A stretch of DNA of 64,000 nt. Source: Chroococcidiopsis sp. CCMEE 29. Its GTDB lineage: Bacteria; Cyanobacteriota; Cyanobacteriia; Cyanobacteriales; Chroococcidiopsidaceae. The notes under the pieces were generated by a model, which saw only the letters and a list, made by a program, of their open reading frames with translations, was not told the DNA's origin and did not search any database. Each line of letters starts with the position of its first letter. Position 1 is the stretch's first letter. The DNA is taken from positions 1 through 64,000 of the forward strand of contig NZ_CP083762.1 in NCBI RefSeq assembly GCF_023558375.1, given 5' to 3'. The position numbers and the translations under genes were made by a program. This document shows positions 9,230 to 15,797 of the stretch, in pieces.

Positions 9230-9523
9230 CTAATTAGATTGATTGTTCTGATGATCCATCATTCCTGGCATATTGTTCATCATCGATTTGCAACAGGCGC
9301 ACCCCATCTGATTTGTATGTGGTGTAGTTTGGTTTCTTGGCGCTGTTCTTTGACCGCTCTGTTGTTGAGTTAGTTTCGTCTCATTTAAAGTACTAGAGGC
9401 TTGATTGGGAGTCAGTATCCGCCCGTGAGTGTTGGCTAGTGTTGGACTGGCTGCTAGCACCATTAATGTTAGACCGGCTACAGAGCCACTTAATAATGTC
9501 TTGGTTGATGCAATCATCTTCAT
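9230..9523 (-). CDS. small secreted Met/Cys-rich protein
   Basis: 97 residues. A signal peptide (basic start MKMIASTK, hydrophobic core AGLTLMVLAA, cleavage near ALAN-type SPTLAN) is followed by a polar Gln/Asn/Thr-rich stretch and a terminal cluster MGCACCKSMMNNMPGMMDHQ with three Cys, six Met and His, which looks like a soft-metal (copper) binding tail. Family not recognised. Its original promoter is a MerR-type operator that an IS630 copy has split (see 9575-10724), so expression has probably changed. Confidence 0.65.
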   Translation of the reverse strand: MKMIASTKTLLSGSVAGLTLMVLAASPTLANTHGRILTPNQASSTLNETKLTQQQSGQRTAPRNQTTPHTNQMGCACCKSMMNNMPGMMDHQNNQSN

Positions 9524-9593
9524 TTCTACTCTCCATGCTTCTGTAGATTTACTAGTTCTTCAGGAACTAAAGCCATGCTAAACTCTCAAGTTA

Positions 9594-10709
9594 CTAACCA
9601 GAGCATAGATTAGTTAACATAGTAGCTGTAGCCACGTCCGGAGTCTGCCATGAAACTCAAAGACGCTCGCCATCTGTCAGCCAAAGCTCAAGAAGCACTT
9701 CGCTACCGAGTGGTAAATGCAGTCGAGAGCGGTATGAGTAAATCAGAAGCAGCGCGTGTTTTCAACGTTTCGCGTACAGCAGTGCATAACTGGACAAAAG
9801 TGGTAGCTTCCAGCGGTGCGACATCGTTGAAAGCAAGAAAGCGTGGTCCTCGTGCTAGCTCACGTCTGCTCCCCCATCAAGCGGCAACAGCAGTGAGGTT
9901 AATGGAGCAAAAGTGTCCAGACGCTTTAGGATTACCATTTTACTTATGGACACGCGAAGCAGTGCAACAGTTTTTGGCTCAACGGTATGAGCTATCGGTG
10001 TCAGTGTGGACAATAGGGCGTTATCTCAAGAAATGGGGTTTTACACCACAAAAACCGCTGCGTCGGGCATACGAACAGGATCGCAAGGCAGTGCAGTACT
10101 GGTTAGAAACTGAGTATCCCCAGATTTGTCGTAAAGCCCATCAAGAAAAAGCACAAATTCACTGGGGAGACGAAATGGGAGTCCGCTCGGATTATCAAGC
10201 AGGACGTTCCTATGGACGAACTGGACAAACGCCAGTTGTGTTAGGGACAGGTAAGCGCTTTAGCTGCAATATGATTTCAACAATTACCAATCGTGGCAAG
10301 CTGTACTTCAAGTTATTCACACAACGGTTTGATGCCGCGCTCATGCTTGATTTCCTGCGGCGTTTGATTCGTCAGTGTGACCAAAAGGTGTTTCTGATTG
10401 TAGATAGTCATCCTGTGCATCGCTCTCACGTAGTTAAAAGCTGGGTTGAGCGTCATGCCGCTCGCATCCGCCTGTTTTTCTTGCCTTCTTATAGCCCTGA
10501 ACTAAACCCAAATGAGCTACTCAACCATGATGTTAAAGCCAATGCTGTTGGGCGGCAACGTCCCAGAAATCAAACACAGATGATTAACAACATCCGTAGC
10601 TATTTACGTAGCACACAACGTCACCCTAACGTTGTGCAAAACTTCTTCCACGAGAAACACGTTGCTTATGCAGCTGCCTAGACTGTTCACTATTTAATGC
10701 TCTGGTTAG
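9594..10709 (+). mobile_element. IS630-family element, copy 1 of 3
   Basis: 1116 bp with 13-bp terminal inverted repeats CTAACCAGAGCAT, flanked by a duplicated TA (9592-9593 and 10710-10711), the normal IS630/Tc1 target. Copies 2 (48265-49380, minus) and 3 (50999-52114, plus) have the same length, ends and encoded protein. One transposase gene fills it. Confidence 0.95.
9650..10681 (+). CDS. IS630-family transposase
   Basis: 343-residue DDE transposase. An N-terminal helix-turn-helix (MSKSEAARVFNVSRTAVHNW) is followed by a second winged-helix-like part (LSVSVWTIGRYLKKWGF) and the DDE domain: first Asp in HWGDEMGVRSD, second in FLIVDSHPVHRSH, and the third acidic residue in SPELNPNELLNHD. Complete, without frameshift. 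Three copies in the window encode the identical protein, so the element is probably active or was until very recently. Confidence 0.95.
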   Translation: MKLKDARHLSAKAQEALRYRVVNAVESGMSKSEAARVFNVSRTAVHNWTKVVASSGATSLKARKRGPRASSRLLPHQAATAVRLMEQKCPDALGLPFYLWTREAVQQFLAQRYELSVSVWTIGRYLKKWGFTPQKPLRRAYEQDRKAVQYWLETEYPQICRKAHQEKAQIHWGDEMGVRSDYQAGRSYGRTGQTPVVLGTGKRFSCNMISTITNRGKLYFKLFTQRFDAALMLDFLRRLIRQCDQKVFLIVDSHPVHRSHVVKSWVERHAARIRLFFLPSYSPELNPNELLNHDVKANAVGRQRPRNQTQMINNIRSYLRSTQRHPNVVQNFFHEKHVAYAAA

Positions 10710-10768
10710 TAACTAAAGAGTCAAGTCACCTGTAATATTTCGTTTCTATATAAGGGTAAGAGCAAGCC

Positions 10769-10804
10769 TTGACTCTACAGCTAACTTTAAACTTTAAGCT
10801 GTAG
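10769..10804 (+). promoter_or_regulatory. MerR-type promoter with dyad upstream of merR
   Basis: TTGACT at 10769-10774 and TAAGCT at 10795-10800 are separated by 20 bp, the over-long spacing used by MerR activators. An inverted repeat CTACAGCT ... AGCTGTAG occupies 10775-10804. Placed 43 bases before the merR ATG, so it is probably autoregulatory. Confidence 0.5.
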
Positions 10805-10846
10805 TTACTCAAAGTAGATTGCCCGATATTTAACCCGATATTTAAT

Positions 10847-11311
10847 ATGACTACTGTGAAAAAAACTTGTGAGCAGGTACAGCCAAATAAACTTTTAAAG
10901 ATCGGAGAGCTGGCAGAGCAAACAAAGGTTGCTGTGGCAACCATCCGCTATTACGAAACTTTAGGATTGATAGAACCAGCACACAGAAGTGAAAGTGGCT
11001 ACCGCTACTACACCAGTGATGCCATCAACCGAGTGCAATTTATCAAGAAGGCTCAATCCTTACAGTTTTCCCTAGCAGAAATTCAGCAAGTGCTCGGTGT
11101 TCGCCGTCAAGGGAATGCTGCCTGTCCCCTTGTTCGAGACTTATTGAATCAAAAAATTGCTCAGATAGAAGAGCAACTTTATCGCATGAAGTCGTTGAAT
11201 GCACAGCTAGAGGCGTATCGAAACCGTTGGACAGACAGACCATTAGACGACCCTTGCAGCCAGGAGCTTTGCAGTTTAATTGAGGAAGTGGCTGATGCAG
11301 CGCATGAGTAG
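10847..11311 (+). CDS. MerR-family metal-responsive regulator
   Basis: 154 residues. The N-terminal winged helix (LLKIGELAEQTKVAVATIRYYETLGLI) starts near residue 16, followed by the SGYRYYTSDAINRVQFIKKAQ segment and a long dimerisation helix. Candidate metal ligands are Cys in NAACPLVRDLL and the C-terminal DDPCSQELCSLIEE, an arrangement like ZntR/PbrR/CadR, so a divalent soft metal is more likely than copper(I). It was divergent from the Met/Cys-rich gene before the IS630 insertion between them and probably controlled that promoter. Confidence 0.88.
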   Translation: MTTVKKTCEQVQPNKLLKIGELAEQTKVAVATIRYYETLGLIEPAHRSESGYRYYTSDAINRVQFIKKAQSLQFSLAEIQQVLGVRRQGNAACPLVRDLLNQKIAQIEEQLYRMKSLNAQLEAYRNRWTDRPLDDPCSQELCSLIEEVADAAHE

Positions 11312-11371
11312 CAATGTATTCATTAAAGGTATCCACTGCTACTTGCACCTTCACACTAATTAGAGTTCGGT

Positions 11372-11627
11372 CTAGCCGTGAGTTGTGCCATCAGACATTA
11401 CTGCTCCATTCAAGTTGGCATCCGTTAGGTCCACTTCATCTAGAAGCGTTTCGTAAAGATTTGTATTTTAAGTTAGCTCCACTCAGATTTGCTTCCGACA
11501 GGTCAGCTCCACGCAAGTTAGCACGATAGACTACTGGGAGCGGGGTATAGTCAACACACCCAATTTCCTGAAACGTGCTCTCGGAAGTCTTTTGTGGCAA
11601 TAGCATCTTGCAAGAAGTGTTCACCAT
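11372..11627 (-). pseudogene. pentapeptide-repeat protein fragment
   Basis: Minus strand encodes RANLRGADLSEANLSGANL, then after a frameshift VDLTDANLNGAVMSDG and a stop at 11372-11374. The A(D/N)LxX periodicity is diagnostic of pentapeptide-repeat (right-handed beta-helix) proteins. The N-terminal part is not recognisable and the frame is broken near 11465, so this is a remnant. It fills most of the 480-base gap between two genes. Confidence 0.6.
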
Positions 11628-11725
11628 AAAGCGCTCTCATTAGTAACACTAGTAAAGCTGTGTAATCGAGCTTGCTCTAGTTTTCATCTGTATAAGAAAT
11701 TGGCGAGATGACTACCAAATCCCTC

Positions 11726-11757
11726 TTGACATTGAAGTTAGGTATAGGGTTTAGGCT
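11726..11757 (+). promoter_or_regulatory. MerR-type promoter of the thioredoxin-merR operon
   Basis: TTGACA at 11726-11731 and TAGGCT at 11752-11757 with a 20-bp spacer. The long spacing and the presence of a merR gene in the operon fit MerR-type activation. The dyad in the spacer (GAAGTTAGGTATAGGGTTT) is imperfect. Confidence 0.4.
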
Positions 11758-11791
11758 AGTCTCAGACCACAGAAGAAGGAGAAGTAAGAGA

Positions 11792-12067
11792 ATGGCAAAG
11801 CGTCTAATTGAAGTTTTCACTGCTGGTTGTCCCTTATGTGATGAAACCGTCGAGCTAGTAAGAGAACTAGCCTGCAATAACTGCGAGGTGCAGATTTACG
11901 ACCTACGCTCTGGGTGTACCACTAATGAGTGTCGCGAGAAAGTAGCCCAGTACAGTATCCATCGCGTTCCTGCTGTTGTCGTAAATGGTCAACTCGCTGG
12001 TTGCTGCCAAAACCAGCTGCCAGTATCTCGCGAAGCACTTGTGGCTGCTGGCATTGGGCAAGGATAG
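11792..12067 (+). CDS. thioredoxin/glutaredoxin-like protein
   Basis: 91 residues with a CxxC active site (FTAGCPLCDE) near residue 13 in a thioredoxin fold, the cis-Pro segment HRVPAVVVNG near 65 and extra Cys pairs (ACNNC, GCTTNEC, GCC). I chose the ATG at 11792 over an in-frame one 84 bases upstream because aggagaagtaaga supplies a ribosome-binding site and homologous small redoxins start here. First gene of an operon with merR and a methyltransferase, suggesting thiol or metal handling. Cytoplasmic: no signal peptide. Confidence 0.75.
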   Translation: MAKRLIEVFTAGCPLCDETVELVRELACNNCEVQIYDLRSGCTTNECREKVAQYSIHRVPAVVVNGQLAGCCQNQLPVSREALVAAGIGQG

Positions 12068-12100
12068 AGTCGAAGGGGAGCCACTTCTCCCCTTCGACTC
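12067..12100. terminator. 14-bp perfect hairpin between trx and merR
   Basis: GAGTCGAAGGGGAG and its exact complement flank a 6-base loop. No T-run follows on the plus strand and the merR ribosome-binding site (aaggagg) comes directly after, so it may be an mRNA-processing or attenuation structure instead of a full terminator. Confidence 0.5.
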
Positions 12101-12111
12101 AAGGAGGCAGT

Positions 12112-12555
12112 ATGAAAGTGAAAGAAGGCTTGTTGATAGGCGAGTTAAGCCGTCAGGTAGGCATACCCGTTGGGACAATTCGCTATTACGAACGTTTGGG
12201 ACTGCTCAGCCCACCATTAAGAACACAGTCACAATACCGTGTCTACTCCCAAGCAGCCCAGGAGCGTCTGCGATTCATCCAAAAAGCCAAACGCTTCGGG
12301 CTTTCCCTGGATGAGATCAAAAAGCTGATCGATCTCAGTGCTTCTGGAGTTCCCCCTTGTGCAAGTCTCAAAGTAATGGTTAAGCAACACCTCAATGACT
12401 TAGATCGTTGGATTCAGGAGATGGTTGCACTCCGCCAGGAATTAGCTAGTCGGTATGAGCAAATTGATGCACTCCTTCCCGATTCATCTACTGCACTAAC
12501 TAAGGTGAGTTATGACAGCAAGATCTGCGGACTAATTGAGCGAGACAACAGCTAA
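12112..12555 (+). CDS. MerR-family regulator
   Basis: 147 residues. Winged helix LLIGELSRQVGIPVGTIRYYERLGLL, then RTQSQYRVYSQAAQERLRFIQKAKRFGLSLDEI and a long coiled helix. Cys candidates for metal binding are GVPPCASLK near residue 83 and SKICGLIERDN at the end, the usual pair of sites in MerR-type metal sensors. The ATG at 12112 follows aaggagg. It is cotranscribed with the thioredoxin-like gene upstream and was so with the methyltransferase that starts 18 bases downstream. It is only distantly similar to the merR at 10847. Confidence 0.87.
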   Translation: MKVKEGLLIGELSRQVGIPVGTIRYYERLGLLSPPLRTQSQYRVYSQAAQERLRFIQKAKRFGLSLDEIKKLIDLSASGVPPCASLKVMVKQHLNDLDRWIQEMVALRQELASRYEQIDALLPDSSTALTKVSYDSKICGLIERDNS

Positions 12556-12573
12556 CACTTACATTGTTTCAGC

Positions 12574-12667
12574 ATGACTAAAACCACTGTTCGCGAACAA
12601 TATGACTATCTAGCGGCAAAGTATGACCAACGCTGGAGCAGTTATATTTCCAATACACTGTCATTTT
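12574..12667 (+). pseudogene. SAM methyltransferase, 5' part (split gene)
   Basis: First 31 codons of a class I methyltransferase (MTKTTVREQYDYLAAKYDQ). The frame is cut inside codon 32 by the transposon at 12668-15237 and resumes at 15243. Joining the two at the ATTTT target duplication gives LSFLKTWAQISPQSTVLDIG without any frame error, so the gene was intact before insertion. Confidence 0.88.
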
Positions 12668-12673
12668 TAGGAC

Positions 12674-13720
12674 TTACGCATTGACAAAAGACTGATTATG
12701 TAAATTCACTTCAAGTTTCTGCTGGAGGTGTTCTAGAATGAATTCCCTTGCCACCTGTAGGTACAAATTCTTTTGTAATTCGTACCAGTTTTCAATTAGT
12801 TCTTCAGCTCGCATTAACTCTAACTTAGTAAAGGCTCGGATTGAACAAAAAATGTGAGTTTTAATAGCCTCACTTGTTCTGACCATAAACCGCGAAACTC
12901 CACACAGTTGTTTCAAGGCTCGGTGATAGCATTCAATTCCCCAATGGATTGAGTGCGACTCATTGAATTCCTGTCGGCTAACTTGTTCGGTAGCATCTGA
13001 ATTAGGTAGGTATGTAATGTAGTATCTCTCGGCTTCGTTTTTGAATATCCTCCGAAATACTTTGACGCGCCCAAAGTTTTTCAGATGTATTACCAAACCT
13101 TGGTCAGGAATTTCCAAATTTTGTACCTGGGTGTAATTTTTACCATCAGTTGAGACTTTTCGATTTTTGGCAATACCCATGAGAAATCCTACTTCCCGGT
13201 TTTTCAAGAATTTCAGATTTTCAAGGGCTGAATACCAAGCATCACCAGTTACCGTTTCTGGCTGCAAGCCCCAAGCCAAAACCTCCGTAATCATTACTCG
13301 AAAGTAATCGTTTTTTGTCAAACCCTCCCGCTTATCGTAGATCCGATAATTAACTGGGATAGACTTAGCTGATGCGTCGGTGTAATACAGGGTAATGAGG
13401 TGAAGCCCTTTAACAATTCGATGATGTTTTCCTGACCAAAAGTATCCAATTAGTTCAGCTAAATTTGGCTCACTATAAGGTTTATCAATAACGGTATCGT
13501 CACAGCTTAAAGTGCCGCCCACCAATTGAATGTGTGGTTTTATCTCTTCAAACAAGTCTTTAGGTTGATATCTTTCCCTTAACAAGAAGCGATTGACGCT
13601 GTCGTGTGAGACGTGCTTAAGAATTTCTGACAAGCGGTTGCAGCCTGCGTACTTAGGTTCAGCTAACAGGAATAAGGTATAAGTGTCGAGGTTGCATTTG
13701 GCTGTAGATGGTTTTGTAAT
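12674..13720 (-). CDS. IS701-family DDE transposase
   Basis: Readable from ITKPSTAKCNLDTYTLF to LEVNLHNQSFVNA, about 348 residues. Motifs: VNRFLLRERYQPKDLF, the first Asp in GGTLSCDDTVIDKPY, the second in VTGDAWYSALENLKFL and the Glu in HWGIECYHRALKQLCG. No ATG or GTG is found before the conserved N-terminus; the frame may start at ATT 13720 or at TTG 13633 (which would lose 29 conserved residues). A damaged start codon is therefore possible. It lies 6 bases inside the left end of the transposon. Confidence 0.85.
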   Translation of the reverse strand: MTKPSTAKCNLDTYTLFLLAEPKYAGCNRLSEILKHVSHDSVNRFLLRERYQPKDLFEEIKPHIQLVGGTLSCDDTVIDKPYSEPNLAELIGYFWSGKHHRIVKGLHLITLYYTDASAKSIPVNYRIYDKREGLTKNDYFRVMITEVLAWGLQPETVTGDAWYSALENLKFLKNREVGFLMGIAKNRKVSTDGKNYTQVQNLEIPDQGLVIHLKNFGRVKVFRRIFKNEAERYYITYLPNSDATEQVSRQEFNESHSIHWGIECYHRALKQLCGVSRFMVRTSEAIKTHIFCSIRAFTKLELMRAEELIENWYELQKNLYLQVAREFILEHLQQKLEVNLHNQSFVNA

Positions 13721-13931
13721 CTCTCTGATGGTCGAATATCCCTGGGAAGTAAAACTATTTGCTGAAAGTTAAAGGGTGCAGTCAGTAGATAATATCTCTA
13801 ATCAACTATTTCCATATCTATCAACTCCACTCCATCTCGAACTACCTAAGCACAAAAAGCGATCTTGAATGTTTTATGGCAAGGATGTATGCACGGAGTG
13901 CACCTGTCTGTTCAACTGACTTAACTCACTC

Positions 13932-14549
13932 TTAGGCTTGTTGTAATTCTCTCCAAGACTGAGAAACAACTTTAGAAGCTGATTTGACAAAGACTACGGT
14001 GAGCAGAAGTCCGACAACTAAATCGGGTAGCAAAGAGTTTGTCAGAAATACGAAAAAAGCAGCTCCCAGAACAGAAGTGTTAGCAATGATATCATTGCGA
14101 GAACAAAGCCATACCGAGGACATATTAATATTGTCGTTTCTGTGTCTAGTCAATAAGAATAGACACAGCAAGTTGGCAAACAAGGCTATTAACCCTACCG
14201 CACTCATTGCCCTCACCTCTGGCATTGTCTGAGCAAATAGCTGATAGCTGGCTCTGGCGAAGACAGCCACAGCTGACAAAAACATAATGCTCCCCTTGAG
14301 CAGTGCCGACCTTGCTTGAGCCTTCCTCCCTTGGTTGATGACTAAAAGACTACTACCATAAACCAACGCATCCCCTAGCATATCGAGCGAATCTCCCGTC
14401 AGCGAAAGTGATGCAGACCTAATACCAGCTCCTAATTCCACCACAAACATTACGGCATTGATGAGCAGAACGGTCCACAAAACTCTACTCTGCTGTTTTC
14501 TGAGTTTGGACACTTCGCCAGCCTTCTTGTGGCAGCAATCATCACTCAT
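13932..14549 (-). CDS. CDF-type cation efflux protein (short form)
   Basis: 205 residues, membrane domain only. It has six hydrophobic segments; the second carries the metal-site motif TGDSLDMLGDAL and the fifth carries SRNDIIANTSV, where CDF exporters have their second pair of acidic/His ligands. The N-terminus MSDDCCHKKAG may bind metal. The cytoplasmic C-terminal domain of ZitB/CzcD proteins is missing, as in other short bacterial CDF proteins. It lies 129 bases downstream of the ArsR gene in the same direction. Likely exports Zn, Cd or Co; metal not decidable from sequence. Confidence 0.85.
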   Translation of the reverse strand: MSDDCCHKKAGEVSKLRKQQSRVLWTVLLINAVMFVVELGAGIRSASLSLTGDSLDMLGDALVYGSSLLVINQGRKAQARSALLKGSIMFLSAVAVFARASYQLFAQTMPEVRAMSAVGLIALFANLLCLFLLTRHRNDNINMSSVWLCSRNDIIANTSVLGAAFFVFLTNSLLPDLVVGLLLTVVFVKSASKVVSQSWRELQQA

Positions 14550-14587
14550 GGTTCACCTCCCAGCTATGACGCTTAGAAGACAATTGT

Positions 14588-14644
14588 TCAAACATTCAAA
14601 ACAATATTAGAATGATTGTCCCCGAAAAACTCAAACATTCAAAA
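14588..14644. promoter_or_regulatory. direct repeats, candidate ArsR/SmtB operator
   Basis: TCAAACATTCAAAA occurs twice, at 14588 and 14631, between the arsR-like gene and the CDF gene. SmtB-type operators have half-sites such as TGAAC/TTCAA, which these resemble. Candidate operator only. Confidence 0.35.
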
Positions 14645-14678
14645 AAAGTTAGAATCTTAACCACTTACAATCGAATGG

Positions 14679-15044
14679 CTAGCCTGCTATTTGCCCGAGT
14701 GCATAATAGAGAACTTCTACAATACGTTGGTCTTTTAGTGAGTAGTAGGCAAGTTTGCCATCATTTCTGTACTTGAGTATCTTGAGGTCTCGCAGTTTTC
14801 GCAGATGGTGGGAGGCAACTGCTACCTTAACCCCAAGCATTGATGCTACGTCACAGACGCAAAGCTCTTGATTATTACTGAGGGCATAGAGGATTTTTAG
14901 TCGTGACTTGTCTGCTAGAGCACTGAAGAGTATTTGAGCTTCTTCCAGAACCTCGTCCCCAGGCATTGCTTCACAGACTTGGGTTACCAAGTCTATATTA
15001 AAACACCGCACCTGACAGACATCGTCTGGTTTTGGTTTTGTCAC
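14679..15044 (-). CDS. ArsR/SmtB-family metal sensor repressor
   Basis: 121 residues from the GTG at 15044 (MTKPKPDDVCQVRCFN), the usual SmtB/CadC length; the longer frame to 15101 adds a Cys/Arg-rich tail that looks spurious. The winged helix runs LADKSRLKILYALSNNQELCVCDVASMLG ... VASHHLRKLRDL, with ELCVCD in the alpha3 metal site position, and an N-terminal C-x3-C. Soft metal (Cd/Pb/Zn/As) sensing is expected for this type. It represses, by inference, the CDF gene downstream. Passenger of the IS701-type transposon. Confidence 0.87.
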   Translation of the reverse strand: MTKPKPDDVCQVRCFNIDLVTQVCEAMPGDEVLEEAQILFSALADKSRLKILYALSNNQELCVCDVASMLGVKVAVASHHLRKLRDLKILKYRNDGKLAYYSLKDQRIVEVLYYALGQIAG

Positions 15045-15242
15045 AAAATTTCTACAGCACCAGCGCTCAGGACAACACCTCCAGTTTAGCGGTTTTTGCA
15101 ATCTCTACAGAAGGTTTGATTCATTAGTTAATCCTACGGCTGAGTTTACCCTCTACTGGCTCTTACCTGAAAGAACTAATTCATAATCAATGTTTCCACA
15201 TGCAGATAACTGTTCTTCTGTCAATGCGTAAGTCCTAATTTT

Positions 15243-15775
15243 TAAAAACCTGGGCGCAAATATCACCGCAGTCAACCGTACTTGATATTGGCTGTGGGAC
15301 AGGAGAGTTTGAACGGCTGGTACTGGCTGAGCATCCGATGCAAAAGATGGTTGGAGTGGACATTTCAGAAAGGATGCTGGCGATCGCCCGACAAAAACTC
15401 CACGCTTATCCCAACCTCTATTTTTGTACTGCGCCTGCTGTAGCGTTACCCTTTGCCAACAAGAGTTTTGACATAATTGTATCCGCCAGTTCGTTCCACT
15501 ATTTTGATGACCCTGTTGCTGCTCTAGCAGAAATGAAACGGGTTCTGAAGCCTGACGGTACATTAGTGATTCTTGATTGGTGCAAAGATTATCTCCTGTG
15601 TCGGCTGTGTGACATTCTATTAAAAGTTTTTGATCCAGCTTACAAGCAGTGCTATACCCAAGCTGAATTTCATCACCTGCTGAGTGCCGCTGGCTTTAGC
15701 ATCAGCCGCGCCACTAAAGTTCGCTTTGGGTTAGTATGGGGCTTAATGGTGGCAACAGCTACACCCCAAGCCTGA
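15243..15775 (+). pseudogene. SAM methyltransferase, 3' part (split gene)
   Basis: Continuation of the frame starting at 12574. Contains motif I VLDIGCGTGEF, the acidic strand-2 motif MVGVDISERML, and the VSASSFHYFDDP and LKPDGTLVILDWC segments of class I methyltransferases; about 208 residues when joined. A shorter translation from ATG 15338 would lack the SAM-binding motif and should not work. The 3' end is 22 bases from the LAL regulator start. Confidence 0.85.
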
Positions 15776-15797
15776 TGTACTTGTTGGGGCATTACCT

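Larger units (their letters stand above)
9575..10724 (-). promoter_or_regulatory. MerR-type promoter split by an IS630 insertion
   Basis: Removing the IS630 copy and one TA restores, on the minus strand, TTGACT (10719-10724), a 20-bp spacer holding the dyad CTTTAGTTAACTTGAG, and a -10 TAGCAT (9575-9580). This is the same layout as the five intact copper promoters at 24-37 kb. The IS sits exactly at the dyad centre, so the -35 and -10 are now 1.1 kb apart. The target gene was the Met/Cys-rich protein at 9230-9523. Confidence 0.7.
12668..15237 (-). mobile_element. IS701-type transposon carrying an arsR-CDF cassette
   Basis: Bounded by near-perfect terminal inverted repeats: TAGGACTTACGCATTGACA at the left and its exact complement at the right, flanked by ATTTT on both sides (12663-12667, 15238-15242). 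It holds a transposase next to the left end, then a CDF efflux protein and an ArsR regulator up to the right end, all on the minus strand. No second internal inverted repeat is seen beside the transposase, so the metal genes are passengers of one 2570-bp element, not neighbours of a simple IS. Confidence 0.85.
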
